From the NCBI RefSeq assembly GCF_030160715.1, contig NZ_BSOW01000001.1, positions 1-64,000 on the forward strand: a stretch of 64,000 nucleotides of DNA, in the 5' to 3' direction. The position numbers and the translations under genes are program-made. Position 1 is the stretch's first letter. Each line of letters opens with the position of its first letter. The DNA comes from Bradyrhizobium iriomotense (GTDB lineage Bacteria; Pseudomonadota; Alphaproteobacteria; Rhizobiales; Xanthobacteraceae). Positions 9,850 to 19,227 of this stretch are shown here, piece after piece. The notes beneath the pieces were generated by a model. It worked only from the letters and a program-made list of their open reading frames with translations. It was not told where the DNA came from and ran no database searches.

Positions 9850-10755
9850 ATGTCCGTCCCGCAGCTCACCCCCTCACCAGATGCCGTTGCCGCGCTGCGC
9901 CGTCATCCCGATTTTTCACGCGCGATGCGGTCGTCGGCGGAGGGAGCGGTGGCGATCTACCGGACCAACAGGCTCCTCAACCTGCTCCTCAGCGACCGCG
10001 CGCGGGCGCTGTTCACCCATGTCGCGCTCTATCTGCATTTTGGCGGGAGGGACCCCGGCCTGACCGTCGGTGCGATGAAGGACCTCTGCGTCGAGTTGGG
10101 CCTTTGCAGCCGCGGCCGCTGCGAGGCGTTGCTGGCCCTGATGCGCGCGGGCGGGTTGTTGATGGCGGCGCCCAATCCCGATCGCCGAAAACGTCTGCTG
10201 GCGCCGACCGAGAAGCTGCTCGCCCTGCATCGGGTACGCTGGGCGCGGCAGTTCGAGGCGATGCGATGCCTGTTTCCGGAAGCTGCGGACTATCTTGCGG
10301 CCGTGAACGATCCGGCGTTTGTCAGCGCCTTCGCCACAGCGCTCGGCCGGCGTTTCGTCGCGGGCCTTCGCGTTCTCGACAATGCGCCGGACCTCGAGCC
10401 GTTCGCGGAGCGCAACGCCGGCGTCGTGATCCTGTTCAGCCTTACGCTTGCGGGGAGGGAGGGCGACACATTTCCTCCGGCAGAACCAGTGCAGCTCTCG
10501 ATCAACGCGCTTGCGAAGACTTTCTCGGTCTCGCGCAAGCACGTCCTGTCGCTGCTGCGGGATGCCGAGGACAAGAGCCTGCTGGTGCGCGGCGGAGCCG
10601 CGAACAACGAGGTCACGCTGTCGCCGCGCGGCCGCGAGGCGCTGGAGAAGATGCTCGCCACCATGTTCCTCTATCTCGCGCGATGCGCGGACGAGGCGCT
10701 CGGCGCTTGCACGGGAAGCGCCGAGCCGTCGTTACAGACTGCAACGGCCGGTTAG
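9850..10755 (+). CDS. Hypothetical protein with predicted winged-helix regions
   Basis: 301 residues from the ATG at 9850 (an upstream in-frame codon at 9787 gives a poor N-terminus). The middle ('[21 protein letters not shown]') and the C-terminal part ('[20 protein letters not shown]') both look like helix-turn-helix units, the latter followed by a wing-like '[15 protein letters not shown]'. A DNA-binding role is inferred from these patterns only. There is no signal peptide or membrane segment. The stop codon interlocks with the stop of convergent thrS (4 shared bases). I do not recognise a named family. Confidence 0.7.
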   Translation: MSVPQLTPSPDAVAALRRHPDFSRAMRSSAEGAVAIYRTNRLLNLLLSDRARALFTHVALYLHFGGRDPGLTVGAMKDLCVELGLCSRGRCEALLALMRAGGLLMAAPNPDRRKRLLAPTEKLLALHRVRWARQFEAMRCLFPEAADYLAAVNDPAFVSAFATALGRRFVAGLRVLDNAPDLEPFAERNAGVVILFSLTLAGREGDTFPPAEPVQLSINALAKTFSVSRKHVLSLLRDAEDKSLLVRGGAANNEVTLSPRGREALEKMLATMFLYLARCADEALGACTGSAEPSLQTATAG

Positions 10756-12800
10756 GCCGCCGCAGTCGTCCGCATCCGCTGGACATCCGGCGGGGTCGCC
10801 TCATCGAGAAGCGCAGCCAGCGCCTCCTGCGTCGGCATCACCTTCTGGCCGTCGCTGCCGAGGCGGCGGACGGAAACCGAATGCGTCTCGGCCTCCTTCT
10901 TGCCGACCACGAGCAGCGCCGGGATCTTGGCCAGCGAGTGCTCGCGGACCTTGTAGTTGATCTTCTCGTTGCGCAGGTCGATCTCGACCCTAAGGCCTGC
11001 ACGCCGCGCCTGCTCCACCACCTGCTTGGCGTATTCGTCTGCTTCCGAGGTGATGGTCGTGACCACCACCTGCACCGGCGAGAGCCAGAGCGGGAAGTTG
11101 CCGGCATAGTGCTCGATCAGGATGCCGATGTAGCGCTCCATCGAGCCGCAGATCGCGCGGTGCACCATCACCGGCGGCTTCTTGCCGCCGTCATGGTCGA
11201 TGTAGAACGCGCCGAACCGTTCCGGCAGGTTGAAGTCGACCTGCGTAGTGCCGCACTGCCAGTCGCGGCCGATGGCGTCGCGCAGCACGTATTCGAACTT
11301 CGGCCCGTAGAACGCGCCTTCGCCCGGATTGATCTCGGTCTTGATGTGGTTGTTCTGCGTCTGGATCTCGCGCAGCACGGTGGCCATCACGCGTTCGGCG
11401 TGATCCCACATGGCGTCGGTGCCGACGCGCTTGTCGGGGCGGGTCGACAGCTTGACGGTGAGGTCGCCGGTGAAGCCGAAATCCGCGTAGGTCGACAGGA
11501 TCAGGTCGTTGATCTTCAGGCACTCGTCGGCGAGCTGATCCTCGGTGCAGAAGATGTGTGCGTCGTCCTGGGTGAAGCCGCGCACGCGCATCAGGCCGTG
11601 CATGGCGCCGGACGGCTCGTAGCGATGCACCACGCCGAACTCGGCGAGCCGCAGCGGCAGGTCGCGGTAGCTCTTCAGGCCGTGCTTGAAGATCTGCACG
11701 TGGCCGGGGCAGTTCATCGGCTTCAGCGCGAACCAGCGCTTGTCCTCGGCCTCGTCGCCGGCGGACTGTGCCGCGAACATGTTCTCGCGATACCAGCCCC
11801 AATGGCCGGAGGTCTCCCACAGCACCTTGTCGAGGATCTGCGGGGCGTTGACCTCGCTATAGTCGCCGGTCAGGCGGCGCCGCATATAGGAAATGAGCTG
11901 CTGGAAGATGGTCCAGCCCTTGGGGTGCCAGAACACGACGCCCGGACCTTCTTCCTGGAAGTGGAAGAGGTCGAGCTCGCGCCCGAGCTTGCGATGGTCG
12001 CGCTTCTCGGCTTCCTCGATCTGCTTGAGGTAAGCGTCGAGGTCCTCCTGCTTGGCGAAGGCGGTGCCGTAGATGCGGGTCAGCATCGGGTTGTTGGAAT
12101 CGCCGCGCCAATAGGCGCCGGCCACCTTCATCAATTTGAAGGCGTTGCCGATCTTGCCGGTCGAGGTCATGTGCGGGCCGCGGCACAGATCGAACCAGTC
12201 GCCCTGGAAATAGATCTTGATCGGCTCACTGCCGGGAATGGCGTCGACCAGCTCGACCTTGAAGGCCTCGCCCTTGTCGCGGAACACCTGCTTGGTCTTC
12301 TCGCGGTCCCACACTTCCTTGGTGAAGGGTTTGTCGCGCGCGATGATCTCGCGCATCTTCTTCTCGATTCCCGCAAAATCTTCCGGGGTGAACGGCTCGT
12401 TGCGGAAGAAGTCGTAATAGAAGCCGTTCTCGATCACGGGGCCGATGGTGACCTGGGTGCCCGGCCACAGCGATTGCACGGCTTCCGCCAGCACGTGCGC
12501 GCAATCATGGCGGATCAATTCCAGCGCGCGTGGATCGTCGCGGTTGACGAACTCGATCTTGGCGTCAGCCTCGATGGGATCATTGAGATCGGCGAGCGCG
12601 CCGTCGAGCGCCATCGCTACCGTGCGCTTGGCAAGCGACGGCGAGATGCCCTTGGCGATGTCGAGGCCGGTCATGCCCTTGTCGAATTGGCGATTGGCGC
12701 CGTCGGGGAAGGTGAGGGTAATCTTGGCGGCCGGGGTCACGGGCTTCAAATTGCTGAGGCTGTACTGGAAGCCGGACTCGGACTTGTGGTCGTCGGACAT
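10752..12800 (-). CDS. thrS: Threonine--tRNA ligase
   Basis: 682 residues, normal for bacterial ThrRS, a cytosolic class II synthetase charging tRNA-Thr. Domains in order: N-terminal TGS ('[13 protein letters not shown]'), the editing domain with '[11 protein letters not shown]' (HxxxH), the catalytic core with '[10 protein letters not shown]' and motif 2 '[14 protein letters not shown]', motif 3 ('[18 protein letters not shown]'), and the anticodon-binding domain ending the protein. The ATG at 12800 is chosen over an in-frame Met 7 codons earlier because AGGAGA lies 8 bases upstream of it. A tRNA-Thr(UGU) gene is found elsewhere in the window at 42.8 kb. Confidence 0.97.
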   Translation of the reverse strand: MSDDHKSESGFQYSLSNLKPVTPAAKITLTFPDGANRQFDKGMTGLDIAKGISPSLAKRTVAMALDGALADLNDPIEADAKIEFVNRDDPRALELIRHDCAHVLAEAVQSLWPGTQVTIGPVIENGFYYDFFRNEPFTPEDFAGIEKKMREIIARDKPFTKEVWDREKTKQVFRDKGEAFKVELVDAIPGSEPIKIYFQGDWFDLCRGPHMTSTGKIGNAFKLMKVAGAYWRGDSNNPMLTRIYGTAFAKQEDLDAYLKQIEEAEKRDHRKLGRELDLFHFQEEGPGVVFWHPKGWTIFQQLISYMRRRLTGDYSEVNAPQILDKVLWETSGHWGWYRENMFAAQSAGDEAEDKRWFALKPMNCPGHVQIFKHGLKSYRDLPLRLAEFGVVHRYEPSGAMHGLMRVRGFTQDDAHIFCTEDQLADECLKINDLILSTYADFGFTGDLTVKLSTRPDKRVGTDAMWDHAERVMATVLREIQTQNNHIKTEINPGEGAFYGPKFEYVLRDAIGRDWQCGTTQVDFNLPERFGAFYIDHDGGKKPPVMVHRAICGSMERYIGILIEHYAGNFPLWLSPVQVVVTTITSEADEYAKQVVEQARRAGLRVEIDLRNEKINYKVREHSLAKIPALLVVGKKEAETHSVSVRRLGSDGQKVMPTQEALAALLDEATPPDVQRMRTTAAA

Positions 12801-13025
12801 TGTATTTCTCCTGAAGCTCACTCCTGCGAACGAGCGCAGGTAAGCGGGAACGAGCGGTATATCAGGCGATTCGGCCTGCGCAATCGGGCAAAACGAGGAA
12901 ATTGCCTGCGAACATCCCGTTTCGAAGCCCGGAGCCGGACGCGATCTTGACGTTGCATGCGTCCACAGGTTGTTGTTTCATAGGGCTTATCGGGGATCGA
13001 CTGCGGGTTTGGGGTTGGTTGTTTC

Positions 13026-14375
13026 GTGACGTTCGTTGGATCGACTTGCCTCAGGAAAGGCGCCGGCATTGTCCTCGTCACATTTCTGACAATGGTCGGC
13101 GGGCCGACGTCTGGTCCTGCCTTGGCCGCGCCAGTCGCGGGCCGCGTCTCGCCGGCGCCTCTGACGCCGCAGCCAAGTCGGCCGTTGCCGGCACGCCCGG
13201 TGCCACAAATGCGGCCAAAGACGCCGGCGACCTCGCAACGGCCGATCACGTTCTATGTCGTCAAAGGGAAGCCGGACGCCTGTGGCCGCGGTTGCGACCG
13301 CTGGATTGCCGCTGAAGGCACGATCGACGCCGGAGCCGCACCACGGTTTCGCAAATTCCTGCAGAAAGTCCCCGATCGCGGCCTGCCGATCTATTTCTCC
13401 TCGCCCGGCGGCAATCTGGATCAGGCCGTGACGATGGGCGCCATGCTCCGGGAGCGGTCCGCAGTGGCGCGGGTCGGGCGCACGGTGGCGGAGGAGTGTG
13501 GCTTCGAGGCCCAGGACGGCGACGTCTGTCTGCAGCTGAAGGCTTCGGGGCGGGAATTGCGCGGCAATCTCGCCACCCGCGGGGCGGTTTGCGCCTCGGC
13601 ATGTCCCTATCTGATCCTCGGCGCAACGACACGGGAGATCGCTCCAGATGCCGTGCTCGGGGTGCACTCGCCCAAGGTCGTGACCTTCTTCCGTGTCGGG
13701 ACGCCGACTGCGGAGATGCGCGCGGCAGCAAACAAGCGAGGCCTCGATCGGGCCGATCAGTTGCTGACGAACTACATCACCAGGATGGGCGGCGACCTCG
13801 GTCTGCTCAGGCTCGCCGACACCGTGAGATATGAGGACATGCACGTGCTCACGCGCGACGAGATCGCGCGGTTCGGCATCGACCGGCGCGCGCACGTTGA
13901 GACGCCGTGGCTGTTTGAGTTCAGCACGCGAAGCATGGTGCAGAAGATCGTCGCCGAGCGGAATGAGACCGACAAATCCTTTCGCCTGATTGCCTGGCGC
14001 CTGACATGCTTCGACCTCGATCGTTTCGCGCTCGAGTTCCGGCGTCCGGCGGCGTCGGCGGCCAGCCCCGCATCGGTTCGCGTGGCGCTGGGAAGCACCA
14101 ATTCGCTGGCGCTCATCTCGAATCCCGTCACGACGCAGGGATTTGAGTTCTGGGGCACGCAATTCAGAAAGGCCACGCTGCTTTCGCTGTCGGACGCGCC
14201 AAACTTCGATTTCACGGAGGCGGCGCAGGGACCGGACGGCGTCGGGCCTTCCCGCACTAGCCGGCTCTCGAACGAGGGGTTGGCATCTGCACTCGACCGG
14301 CTACTCGCCACCTGCGCACCGGCAAAGGTGAACACGGCCGGTGCGCGCAGCGACATCGTGGATCCGGCGAAATAG
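13026..14375 (+). CDS. Exported ClpP/crotonase-like protein (COG3904 type), paralog A
   Basis: 449 residues from a GTG start. A hydrophobic segment ('GIVLVTFLTMVGGP') and an Ala/Pro-rich linker point to export. The core resembles ClpP-fold periplasmic proteins: 'CGRGCDRWIAAEGTID', then 'IYFSSPGGNLDQAVTMG', then 'CASACPYLILGA' (candidate nucleophile S191) and 'LGVHSP' (H214). The C-terminal 150 residues form an extra domain of unknown role. Ser and His of a ClpP-like dyad are in place, so a protease or peptidase role is possible but unproven. A shorter paralog with the same landmarks is encoded at 21.4 kb. Confidence 0.75.
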   Translation: MTFVGSTCLRKGAGIVLVTFLTMVGGPTSGPALAAPVAGRVSPAPLTPQPSRPLPARPVPQMRPKTPATSQRPITFYVVKGKPDACGRGCDRWIAAEGTIDAGAAPRFRKFLQKVPDRGLPIYFSSPGGNLDQAVTMGAMLRERSAVARVGRTVAEECGFEAQDGDVCLQLKASGRELRGNLATRGAVCASACPYLILGATTREIAPDAVLGVHSPKVVTFFRVGTPTAEMRAAANKRGLDRADQLLTNYITRMGGDLGLLRLADTVRYEDMHVLTRDEIARFGIDRRAHVETPWLFEFSTRSMVQKIVAERNETDKSFRLIAWRLTCFDLDRFALEFRRPAASAASPASVRVALGSTNSLALISNPVTTQGFEFWGTQFRKATLLSLSDAPNFDFTEAAQGPDGVGPSRTSRLSNEGLASALDRLLATCAPAKVNTAGARSDIVDPAK

Positions 14376-14438
14376 ATTTGGCGAAATAGACCTGGTCCGC
14401 CCTTCCGCGCCGTGCCGTTGCTGCCTACATGCACCTGC

Positions 14439-15617
14439 ATGAAATCCGATCCCGCCGCCCGCCGTTTCGCGCCAACCGCCCTGATGCTTGGAAATGTCGT
14501 CACCGGCTGCTCGGTGCTGGCGCCGGCCGGAATGCTCCCTGAATTGTCCTCGGGACTGGACATCAGCATCCGCACTGCGGGCCTTCTGATCACCTTCGGC
14601 GCCATCACGCTCTGCATCGGCTCGCCGCTGACGGCGTGGCTGACCAGCCGGATCGAGCGGCGCCTGCTGCTCACCGTAACGCTTGCGCTGCTTACCGTCG
14701 GCAATATCGGCTCGGCCTTCGCACCCGACTATGCGAGCCTGCTCACCATCCGCCTGGTGATGCTTGCGATCGGTGCGCTCTACACGCCGCAGGCCGCGGG
14801 CACTGCGGCGATCATCGTGCCGGTCGAAAAGCGTGGCAGCACGATCGCCTATGTGTTTCTCGGATGGTCGATTGCCGCGGCCGTCGGGCTGCCGCTGATT
14901 ACCTTCATCGCCAGTCACTATGGTTGGCGGACCTCCTACGGCGCGATCGGCGGGCTCGGCTGTCTCAGCTTCCTCCTGTTGCTATGGCGCCTGCCGGCGG
15001 GGCTGAAGGGCACGCCGGTCGATTTGAAGACCTGGAGCGAAGTCGGGCGCAATCGCACCATCGTGCTGCTGCTCGCTATCACCATGCTCCAGATGTCCGG
15101 GCAGTTCGTCGTCTTCACCTTCATGGGGCCGCTCCTGAAGAAGCTGACGGATGCCAGTCCCGATGCGGTCGGTCTGGTCTTCGGCGTCTACGGTGTCTGC
15201 GGCTTCCTCGGCCTCCTCATTGCCACGCGCATCGTCGACACTTGGGGGCCCTACAGGACCTCGATTCTGTTCACGAGCCTGTTGCTCGCGGGCATCGCCG
15301 GATGGGCGCTCGGTGCCGGCAATCTTGCGCTGATGATCGCCTCGGTCGCGATCTGGGGGTTGGGCTTTGCCTCGACCAACTCGATGCAGCAGGTTCGCCT
15401 GGTCGCGGCCGCGCCGTCGCTGGCGCCGGCCACCGTCTCGCTCAATACGTCCGTGCTCTATATCGGGCAGGCCGTGGGCTCGGCAGCGGGCGGGGCCTTG
15501 TTCGCGCGCGATCTCTTGCACACGATCGGCTTCGTGGCGGCCGGCTTCGTCGTCCTCGCGCTTGCCGTCGTCGGGCTGACCCGGCCCCGGCCGGCCGTGG
15601 CAACGGTCGCGGCATAG
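14439..15617 (+). CDS. MFS transporter (drug/sugar efflux, DHA1-like)
   Basis: About 392 residues from the ATG at 14439, with 12 predicted membrane helices. The motif A region between helices 2 and 3 reads 'GSPLTAWLTSRIERRLLLT', and 'YTPQAAGTAAIIVPVEKRG' follows. Both fit the AraJ/CmlA-like efflux group of the major facilitator superfamily, which exports small molecules by proton antiport across the inner membrane. The substrate is not predictable. An in-frame upstream codon at 14412 would add a Cys-rich stub that looks non-native. The gene follows paralog A after about 60 bases on the same strand. Confidence 0.88.
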   Translation: MKSDPAARRFAPTALMLGNVVTGCSVLAPAGMLPELSSGLDISIRTAGLLITFGAITLCIGSPLTAWLTSRIERRLLLTVTLALLTVGNIGSAFAPDYASLLTIRLVMLAIGALYTPQAAGTAAIIVPVEKRGSTIAYVFLGWSIAAAVGLPLITFIASHYGWRTSYGAIGGLGCLSFLLLLWRLPAGLKGTPVDLKTWSEVGRNRTIVLLLAITMLQMSGQFVVFTFMGPLLKKLTDASPDAVGLVFGVYGVCGFLGLLIATRIVDTWGPYRTSILFTSLLLAGIAGWALGAGNLALMIASVAIWGLGFASTNSMQQVRLVAAAPSLAPATVSLNTSVLYIGQAVGSAAGGALFARDLLHTIGFVAAGFVVLALAVVGLTRPRPAVATVAA

Positions 15618-15721
15618 TGCAAAGCCCATCACATCCAGTTTTCCCCCGCAGCGGACGCTTGGCAAACAGCGCAGGACGGCGCTAGAAGGCGAGGGTTGGA
15701 GACCAACGAGAGCTGACTGAG

Positions 15722-16117
15722 ATGAGGATGATTCTGGCGCTTGTCGCGGTGCTTTATTCGGCCGCCGCTTTTGCGCAAACCGATACGCCGATGGTCGGCG
15801 ACAAGCCGCTGGTGCAGGTCAAGCCCAAGGGGGCCAGCAAGGGGACCAAGGAGGCGGCCGCCAAGGGCAAGCCCGAGGCGGCTGCGCCGAAGGGCAAGCC
15901 GCAGTCCACCGCGGTCAGGCTGCAGGCCTGTCTCGACGTCGATGACGGCACCAAGGACCGGCTCAACTGCTACGACGGGGTGATCCCGCCGCAGCCGAAG
16001 CCGAAGCCCGCGAAGGCCAAGGGCGTTGCCGATTGCCGGTTCTTCAAGGAAGAGGACGAGCGCCTGGCCTGCTTCAACGGTTTTGCGGAAAGCATCCCGA
16101 AGCTGCCCAAGAACTGA
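15722..16117 (+). CDS. Small exported Lys/Pro-rich protein
   Basis: 131 residues. A short signal peptide ('MRMILALVAVLYSAAAFA') is followed by a Lys/Ala/Gly/Pro-rich linker with repeated 'KGKPEAAAPKGKP'-type units. A compact C-terminal part carries four cysteines in two matching motifs, 'LQACLDVDDGTKDRLNCYD' and 'DCRFFKEEDERLACFNG'. Each has two Cys separated by 12-13 residues with an internal D/E-rich and Arg stretch, so the domain looks duplicated and disulfide-bonded. Periplasmic location is inferred. The function is not known. Confidence 0.7.
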   Translation: MRMILALVAVLYSAAAFAQTDTPMVGDKPLVQVKPKGASKGTKEAAAKGKPEAAAPKGKPQSTAVRLQACLDVDDGTKDRLNCYDGVIPPQPKPKPAKAKGVADCRFFKEEDERLACFNGFAESIPKLPKN

Positions 16118-16186
16118 TTCGAAGGACTGATTCGAAGATCTGCTTTCGCCTGATCAGAGCGAGTGCGGATCCGCATCTCGCCGATT

Positions 16187-17497
16187 CTAGCGGCTCGATG
16201 AGGATGACGGACTCGCCGCCACGCGCGTCAGCGCCAGCGACGGCGTTGCTGACATCTTGACCAGCACGTCCTTGAGCGGATTTTGCGTCCAGGCGCGGGT
16301 CACATAGTCGCGATGCCTGATGCCGTCGCCGGTCTCTACGAACACCACGCTGCCGGGACGCAAGGGGCCATCCATGTCCTCGGAGACGCTGATGCCCTTT
16401 TGCCGGAGCATGCTCATCAGCTCGCGATCGCGCCGCGCCGTGTAGTGGGTGTAGGAGCTGACGAAGAAGCCGGAGCGGTGGCTCTCGATCCATGAGGCGA
16501 ACTTGTCGAGCTCGCCATAGACGGCGTCGAGCAGCACGACGCCGCGAACGCGGTCGCTGATGCCGCCGACCTCGAGGCTCCAGGCGGTCGGCAGGAAACC
16601 GCCGCTATAGCCGACGACGACGATCGGCATGTTGGCGAAGGCGCGCGCGCTGTTGGGATCGCCGTAGAGACGAGCGAGATGCTCGCTGGATTCCGCCATG
16701 AAGCGCTTGAGCCCGCCGGGCTGCCAGAACTTGCCGGCGCTGGAATCGGCGGCGTCAACCGCCATCTGCGGTGCAAGCAGCACGGCATTGGCGCCGGACT
16801 CGGAGATCTGCTGCGGCACCAATTGCCGGTCGCGCACGTCGCGCTCCAGCGTCGCGCCGTTGCCGTGGAAGAACACCACGATCACGCCCGGCTTGCGTAC
16901 GTCGAAATGCTCGGGCACGTGCACGAGCACGCGGCTGTCATTGTAGGTCTCGTCCTGCCAGAGCACGCGTCCCGAATAGCTGCGATGGCCGCGGCGATCG
17001 CCCTTCGAGATGTTGAGGAAGGGTGCGTCCGAGGCCGGATTGTTGCCGAAATAGGGGAAGGCCGACGACTTCATGCTGACGAGCGTCGTCAGGTCGTCGC
17101 GCTGCGGACGCTGATAGGGCACCTGCGGCTCGAGCGAGGCGACCTTGTAGGAGGCGGTTGCCGGCGTTTGCACCGCGCGCTTCGGCGAGAAGTCCGACAT
17201 CTGCCGTTGCAGGAAGCTTTCGCTTGCGGTGGGGAAGCGCTCCTTGAATTGAGGGGCCGGAAAGCGATCCTCGAACGTGTCGCCGCTCGCGACTTGCGTG
17301 CTGGTCTTGGCGACGATCTGGGTATTGGCTTGAACGTTGGCCTGGCTGTTTGCGGCCAGCGTCGTTGGGTTGGGGGCCTGGCCGCATTGAACCAGCGCCA
17401 GCGAGAGCGGCGCCAAGACTGAGGCGAGGCCGATCCGGCAGGCAAGTCGAAGCGCACGACGATGCATGCCAGGCGATCTCGCCCGGTCAGCACTCAT
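16187..17497 (-). CDS. Probable lipoprotein with alpha/beta-hydrolase fold
   Basis: 436 residues from the ATG at 17497; in-frame Mets at 17530 and 17467 are alternatives. The N-terminus has a basic stretch, a hydrophobic segment and a lipobox-like 'LALVQC' (C38), suggesting a lipid-anchored envelope protein. About 100 residues of low-complexity Gln/Asn/Thr-rich linker precede the catalytic domain. That domain shows 'VVFFHGNGATLERDV' (oxyanion region) and 'VVVGYSGGFLP' with nucleophile S298. The fold is esterase/lipase-like, with unknown substrate. It converges on the small exported protein at 15.7 kb. Confidence 0.78.
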   Translation of the reverse strand: MSADRARSPGMHRRALRLACRIGLASVLAPLSLALVQCGQAPNPTTLAANSQANVQANTQIVAKTSTQVASGDTFEDRFPAPQFKERFPTASESFLQRQMSDFSPKRAVQTPATASYKVASLEPQVPYQRPQRDDLTTLVSMKSSAFPYFGNNPASDAPFLNISKGDRRGHRSYSGRVLWQDETYNDSRVLVHVPEHFDVRKPGVIVVFFHGNGATLERDVRDRQLVPQQISESGANAVLLAPQMAVDAADSSAGKFWQPGGLKRFMAESSEHLARLYGDPNSARAFANMPIVVVGYSGGFLPTAWSLEVGGISDRVRGVVLLDAVYGELDKFASWIESHRSGFFVSSYTHYTARRDRELMSMLRQKGISVSEDMDGPLRPGSVVFVETGDGIRHRDYVTRAWTQNPLKDVLVKMSATPSLALTRVAASPSSSSSR

Positions 17498-17857
17498 GGC
17501 TGCTTCAACTCTCGGATCGGCCCCGACCATCCACCCACTAACCCCAAGTCACTAGTCCCAAGGCAATCGGCAATCTTGAGCTAATTCAGCCGATTGGCGT
17601 TTAGGTGACGTTAAGCTTCCGGAGAAAACTCCCCACATCCGGAACGATCGAAAGGACCACGCAATCGTGTCGCGATTGTGGGAGGGAGGGTCGGCTTTCT
17701 TGGCGCGGCGGCAGGTTTATTGCACGCAAGAGCGCATATGTGGTGCTGAAATACCGCTTTCGATTGCCTCATTTAACCCTTGTTAACCCTGCTTGAATTG
17801 ACTGGACCAATCTGCACGATGCTTGGGAGAGGCGTGAGGCCTCAGCTAAGGACGGCG
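17498..17857. other. Intergenic region between divergent genes
   Basis: About 360 bases between the lipoprotein hydrolase and the APC permease. A 63-codon frame at 17605-17796 has no protein-like character. The interval probably carries promoters for both flanking genes, but I cannot point to a specific motif. Confidence 0.4.
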
Positions 17858-19225
17858 ATGACGGCATCAGATGCGGGAAGCGCGGCGTGGACGAGCCGGC
17901 GTCTCGGAGGCGGGTCTGGCGTTTCCGTCCTGGTGGCGACCGCGATCGTCGTTGCCGACATGGTCGGCGTCGGGGTGTTCACCAGCCTCGGCTTCCAGGT
18001 CAAGGACATCCCGTCCGGCTTCTCGATCCTGCTGCTCTGGACGGTCGGCGGCATCGTCGCGCTATGCGGCGTGTTCTCCTACAGCGAACTCGGGGCGATG
18101 TTCCCGCGCTCGAGCGGCGAGTACAATTTTCTCGGCCGCGCCTATCATCCCGCATTCGGTTTTCTCGCCGGCTGGGTCTCGGCGACCGTCGGCTTTGCCG
18201 CACCGGTCGCGCTTGCGGCGATGGCGTTCGGCCAATATGCGAAGTCGGTCATTCCGACATTGCCGCCGATCCCGCTCGCCATCGGCGTGGTGTGGCTGGT
18301 GTCGATCGTGCAGCTCACCGGCGCCAAACACTCCTCGACCTTCCAGCTCGTCTCGACCATTCTGAAAGTCATTCTGATCGTGGCTTTCCTGGTCGCGGGC
18401 TTTGCGATCGGCGTAAAGCAGCCGGTGTCGTTCATGCCGGCGTCGGGCGACTTCGGCCACATTACCAGCGCGCCCTTCGCGATCGGGCTCGTCTTCGTGA
18501 TGTACTCCTTCTCCGGCTGGAACGCGGCGACTTACATCATCGGCGAGCTGCACATGCCGCAGCAGAGCCTGCCGCGCGCGATGTTCGCAGGTACGCTGAT
18601 CGTGATGGTGCTCTATGTGGCGCTGAACGCGGTGTTTCTCTACGCAACCCCGATGGACAAGCTTGCCGGCCAGCTCGAGGTCGCGAGCGTCGCCGGTACG
18701 GCGATCTTCGGCGACCTCGGCGGCCGCATCGTCGGCGCCATGATCTGCATCGGCCTGATCTCCTCCATCAGCGCGATGATGTGGATCGGTCCGCGCGTCA
18801 TGATGACGATGGGCGAGGACATCCCAGCGCTCGGCGTGTTCTCCCGGAAATCGGCGAGCGGCGCGCCGGCCTATGCGATCCTGTTTCAGCTCGCGGTCGC
18901 CAACGTCCTGCTGTTCACGCGCAGCTTCGAGGCGGTGCTCGACTTCATCCAGTTCGCGCTGTTGTTCTGCTCGTTCTTCACCGTGCTCGGGGTGATCAAG
19001 CTGCGCTTCACCGATCCCGCGCTGCCGCGGCCCTACCGCGCCTGGGGCTACCCGGTCACGCCGGTGGTATTCCTGCTCGTGACCGCCTTCATGATGTACT
19101 ATCTCTTGACCGAGCGGCCGGTTCAGTCGCTGTCGAGTATGCTGATCATGCTCTCGGGCCTGTTGATCTACGCCATTTTCCGCAGGCGGCCGGAAGCCGC
19201 TGCAACCTCACACCATCGCGAATAG
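17858..19225 (+). CDS. APC superfamily amino-acid permease
   Basis: 455 residues from the ATG at 17858 with about 12 membrane helices. Helix 1 carries 'VVADMVGVGVFTSLGFQ', the unwound substrate-binding segment of the amino acid/polyamine/organocation family, and helix 6 has 'YSFSGWNAATYIIGEL'. It imports or exchanges an amino acid or amine across the inner membrane; specificity is not evident. The stop codon is followed after two bases by the ATG of the next gene, so the two are almost certainly co-transcribed and probably translationally linked. Confidence 0.9.
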   Translation: MTASDAGSAAWTSRRLGGGSGVSVLVATAIVVADMVGVGVFTSLGFQVKDIPSGFSILLLWTVGGIVALCGVFSYSELGAMFPRSSGEYNFLGRAYHPAFGFLAGWVSATVGFAAPVALAAMAFGQYAKSVIPTLPPIPLAIGVVWLVSIVQLTGAKHSSTFQLVSTILKVILIVAFLVAGFAIGVKQPVSFMPASGDFGHITSAPFAIGLVFVMYSFSGWNAATYIIGELHMPQQSLPRAMFAGTLIVMVLYVALNAVFLYATPMDKLAGQLEVASVAGTAIFGDLGGRIVGAMICIGLISSISAMMWIGPRVMMTMGEDIPALGVFSRKSASGAPAYAILFQLAVANVLLFTRSFEAVLDFIQFALLFCSFFTVLGVIKLRFTDPALPRPYRAWGYPVTPVVFLLVTAFMMYYLLTERPVQSLSSMLIMLSGLLIYAIFRRRPEAAATSHHRE

Positions 19226-19227
19226 AC

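Noticed and set aside
8915-10063. Plus-strand 382-residue Ala/Gly-rich frame
   Set aside because: Mirror of the Gly-rich autotransporter repeats; composition artefact.
9756-12950. Plus-strand 1064-residue frame
   Set aside because: Antisense to thrS over most of its length, with no domain; thrS is unambiguous.
17887-19227. N-terminal two-thirds of an 851-residue frame
   Set aside because: Out-of-frame reading of the APC permease; only the part from 19228 has a signal peptide and is real.
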